Below, piece after piece: positions 32,774 to 33,376 of a stretch of 33,376 nucleotides of DNA. The notes beneath the pieces are model-generated. The model did no database searches. It was not told where the DNA came from and saw only the letters and a list, made by a program, of their open reading frames with translations. The position numbers and the translations under genes were made by a program. The first letter of the stretch is position 1. The number at the start of each line of letters is the position of its first letter. The DNA is from Acetobacter papayae JCM 25143 (GTDB lineage Bacteria > Pseudomonadota > Alphaproteobacteria > Acetobacterales > Acetobacteraceae): contig NZ_BAIN01000026.1 of NCBI RefSeq assembly GCF_000613285.1, forward strand, positions 1-33,376. Direction: 5' to 3'.

Positions 32774-33376
32774 TCAGCCCTGCCTGTGCGGCAGGGGGTA
32801 GGCGGCCTCTTCCGGCCAGACGGCCACAACGGCCATGCGCTCGCGCCAGCCTCGCGCATGGCGTGAAGGCACAATTGCCGTCACGCCGTCCTGTTCGTCC
32901 GGCCCGCAGAGTGTCACGCGCGTAACCGGACCCAGATAGGAAACCTCGGCAATCGTGCCGGCCATGCTCCGCTCATGCGGAGCGGGGCTGTAGCCCGGTG
33001 CTTCGAGCCGCACATCCTCGGGGCGGAGCAGGATGTCACGCCCGTTTTCATGCAGGATGCTGGAAGAGCCGATAAACCGCGCCACAAAGGCGCTGGCCGG
33101 ACGCTCGTACAGATCCGCAGGCGTGCCCACCTGTTCGATCACCCCTTCGGAAAACACGGCAATACGATCGCTCATGCTCAGGGCTTCTTCCTGATCATGC
33201 GTGACGTAAACGAACGTGATGCCCGTCTGTTTCTGAATACGCTTGAGCTCGACCTGCATTTCGCGCCGGAGCTTGAGGTCGAGCGCGCCCAGCGGTTCAT
33301 CCAGCAGGATAAGGGCCGGTTTGTTCACCAGAGCGCGGGCCAGTGCCACACGCTGGCGCTGCCCGCCCGAAAGTTG
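32774..33376 (-). CDS. ABC transporter ATP-binding subunit (PotG/PotA/YdcT-like), C-terminal part cut by window edge
   Basis: The last 200 residues of a polyamine-type importer ATPase; the N terminus with Walker A lies beyond the right edge. Visible are the signature [17 protein letters not shown] at the very edge, Walker B with catalytic Glu ([13 protein letters not shown]) and the switch His ([15 protein letters not shown]). The linker [20 protein letters not shown] leads to the C-terminal TOBE-2 domain ([26 protein letters not shown]). It powers uptake through the two permeases encoded downstream and is the first gene of the unit seen here. The binding-protein gene starts about 42 nt after the stop. 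Confidence 0.92.
   Translation of the reverse strand, partial: QLSGGQRQRVALARALVNKPALILLDEPLGALDLKLRREMQVELKRIQKQTGITFVYVTHDQEEALSMSDRIAVFSEGVIEQVGTPADLYERPASAFVARFIGSSSILHENGRDILLRPEDVRLEAPGYSPAPHERSMAGTIAEVSYLGPVTRVTLCGPDEQDGVTAIVPSRHARGWRERMAVVAVWPEEAAYPLPHRQG

Noticed and set aside
1..33376. tRNA, rRNA, CRISPR arrays, insertion sequences or prophage genes
   Set aside because: No cloverleaf, repeat-spacer pattern, transposase or phage protein was recognised on either strand.

Overview
The window is GC-rich alphaproteobacterial DNA. The overall protein character (Gum/acetan-like exopolysaccharide genes, uptake-hydrogenase sensor genes, heavy-metal RND pump, multidomain c-di-GMP protein) fits an acetic acid bacterium (Acetobacteraceae, Gluconacetobacter/Komagataeibacter-like). 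That placement is inferred from protein character only; no rRNA or other marker gene is present.

Layout. (1) 1-2739, minus strand: hupT-hupU-hupV, a histidine kinase and the two subunits of an H2-sensing regulatory hydrogenase; hupV runs off the left edge. (2) 2823-15751: an exopolysaccharide locus in alternating orientation. It has a polyprenyl-phosphate sugar transferase, a WecG/TagA glycosyltransferase, a PAP2 phosphatase, an outer-membrane export lipoprotein, a Wzy-like polymerase, a GT4 glycosyltransferase, a secreted protein of unknown role, a Wzc/GumC-like protein with a degenerate kinase domain, a GH44 glycoside hydrolase, a Wzx-like flippase and a small cysteine-containing secreted protein. 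Together these could assemble a lipid-linked repeat unit, flip it, polymerise it, export it and trim it. (3) 15880-22408, plus strand: periplasmic adaptor, heavy-metal RND pump, OmpR-type response regulator and sensor kinase, tightly packed. (4) 22431-23930: cytochrome b561 and a VIT1/CCC1-family transporter, divergent. (5) 24216-28272: a very large GAF-PAS-GAF-GGDEF-globin-GAF-EAL protein, followed by a small Ser/Thr-rich protein. (6) 28778-33376, minus strand: a YdcSTUV/PotFGHI-like polyamine-type ABC transporter followed by a LysR regulator; the ATPase gene runs off the right edge.

A striking property is that ten genes are interrupted by twelve apparent single frameshifts. In each case conserved protein sequence continues immediately in another frame. 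Most can be explained by loss of one G or C in a short run, or of one GC dinucleotide. I read these chiefly as consensus/assembly indels rather than decay, and annotate each broken gene as one span with the break described.

The most interesting items are the globin-containing c-di-GMP protein, the kinase-dead Wzc homologue, the GH44 enzyme with a hexanucleotide-encoded Pro-Ala linker inside a polysaccharide locus, the nested inverted repeats in the wzc/GH44 divergent promoter region, and three small proteins of unknown function.
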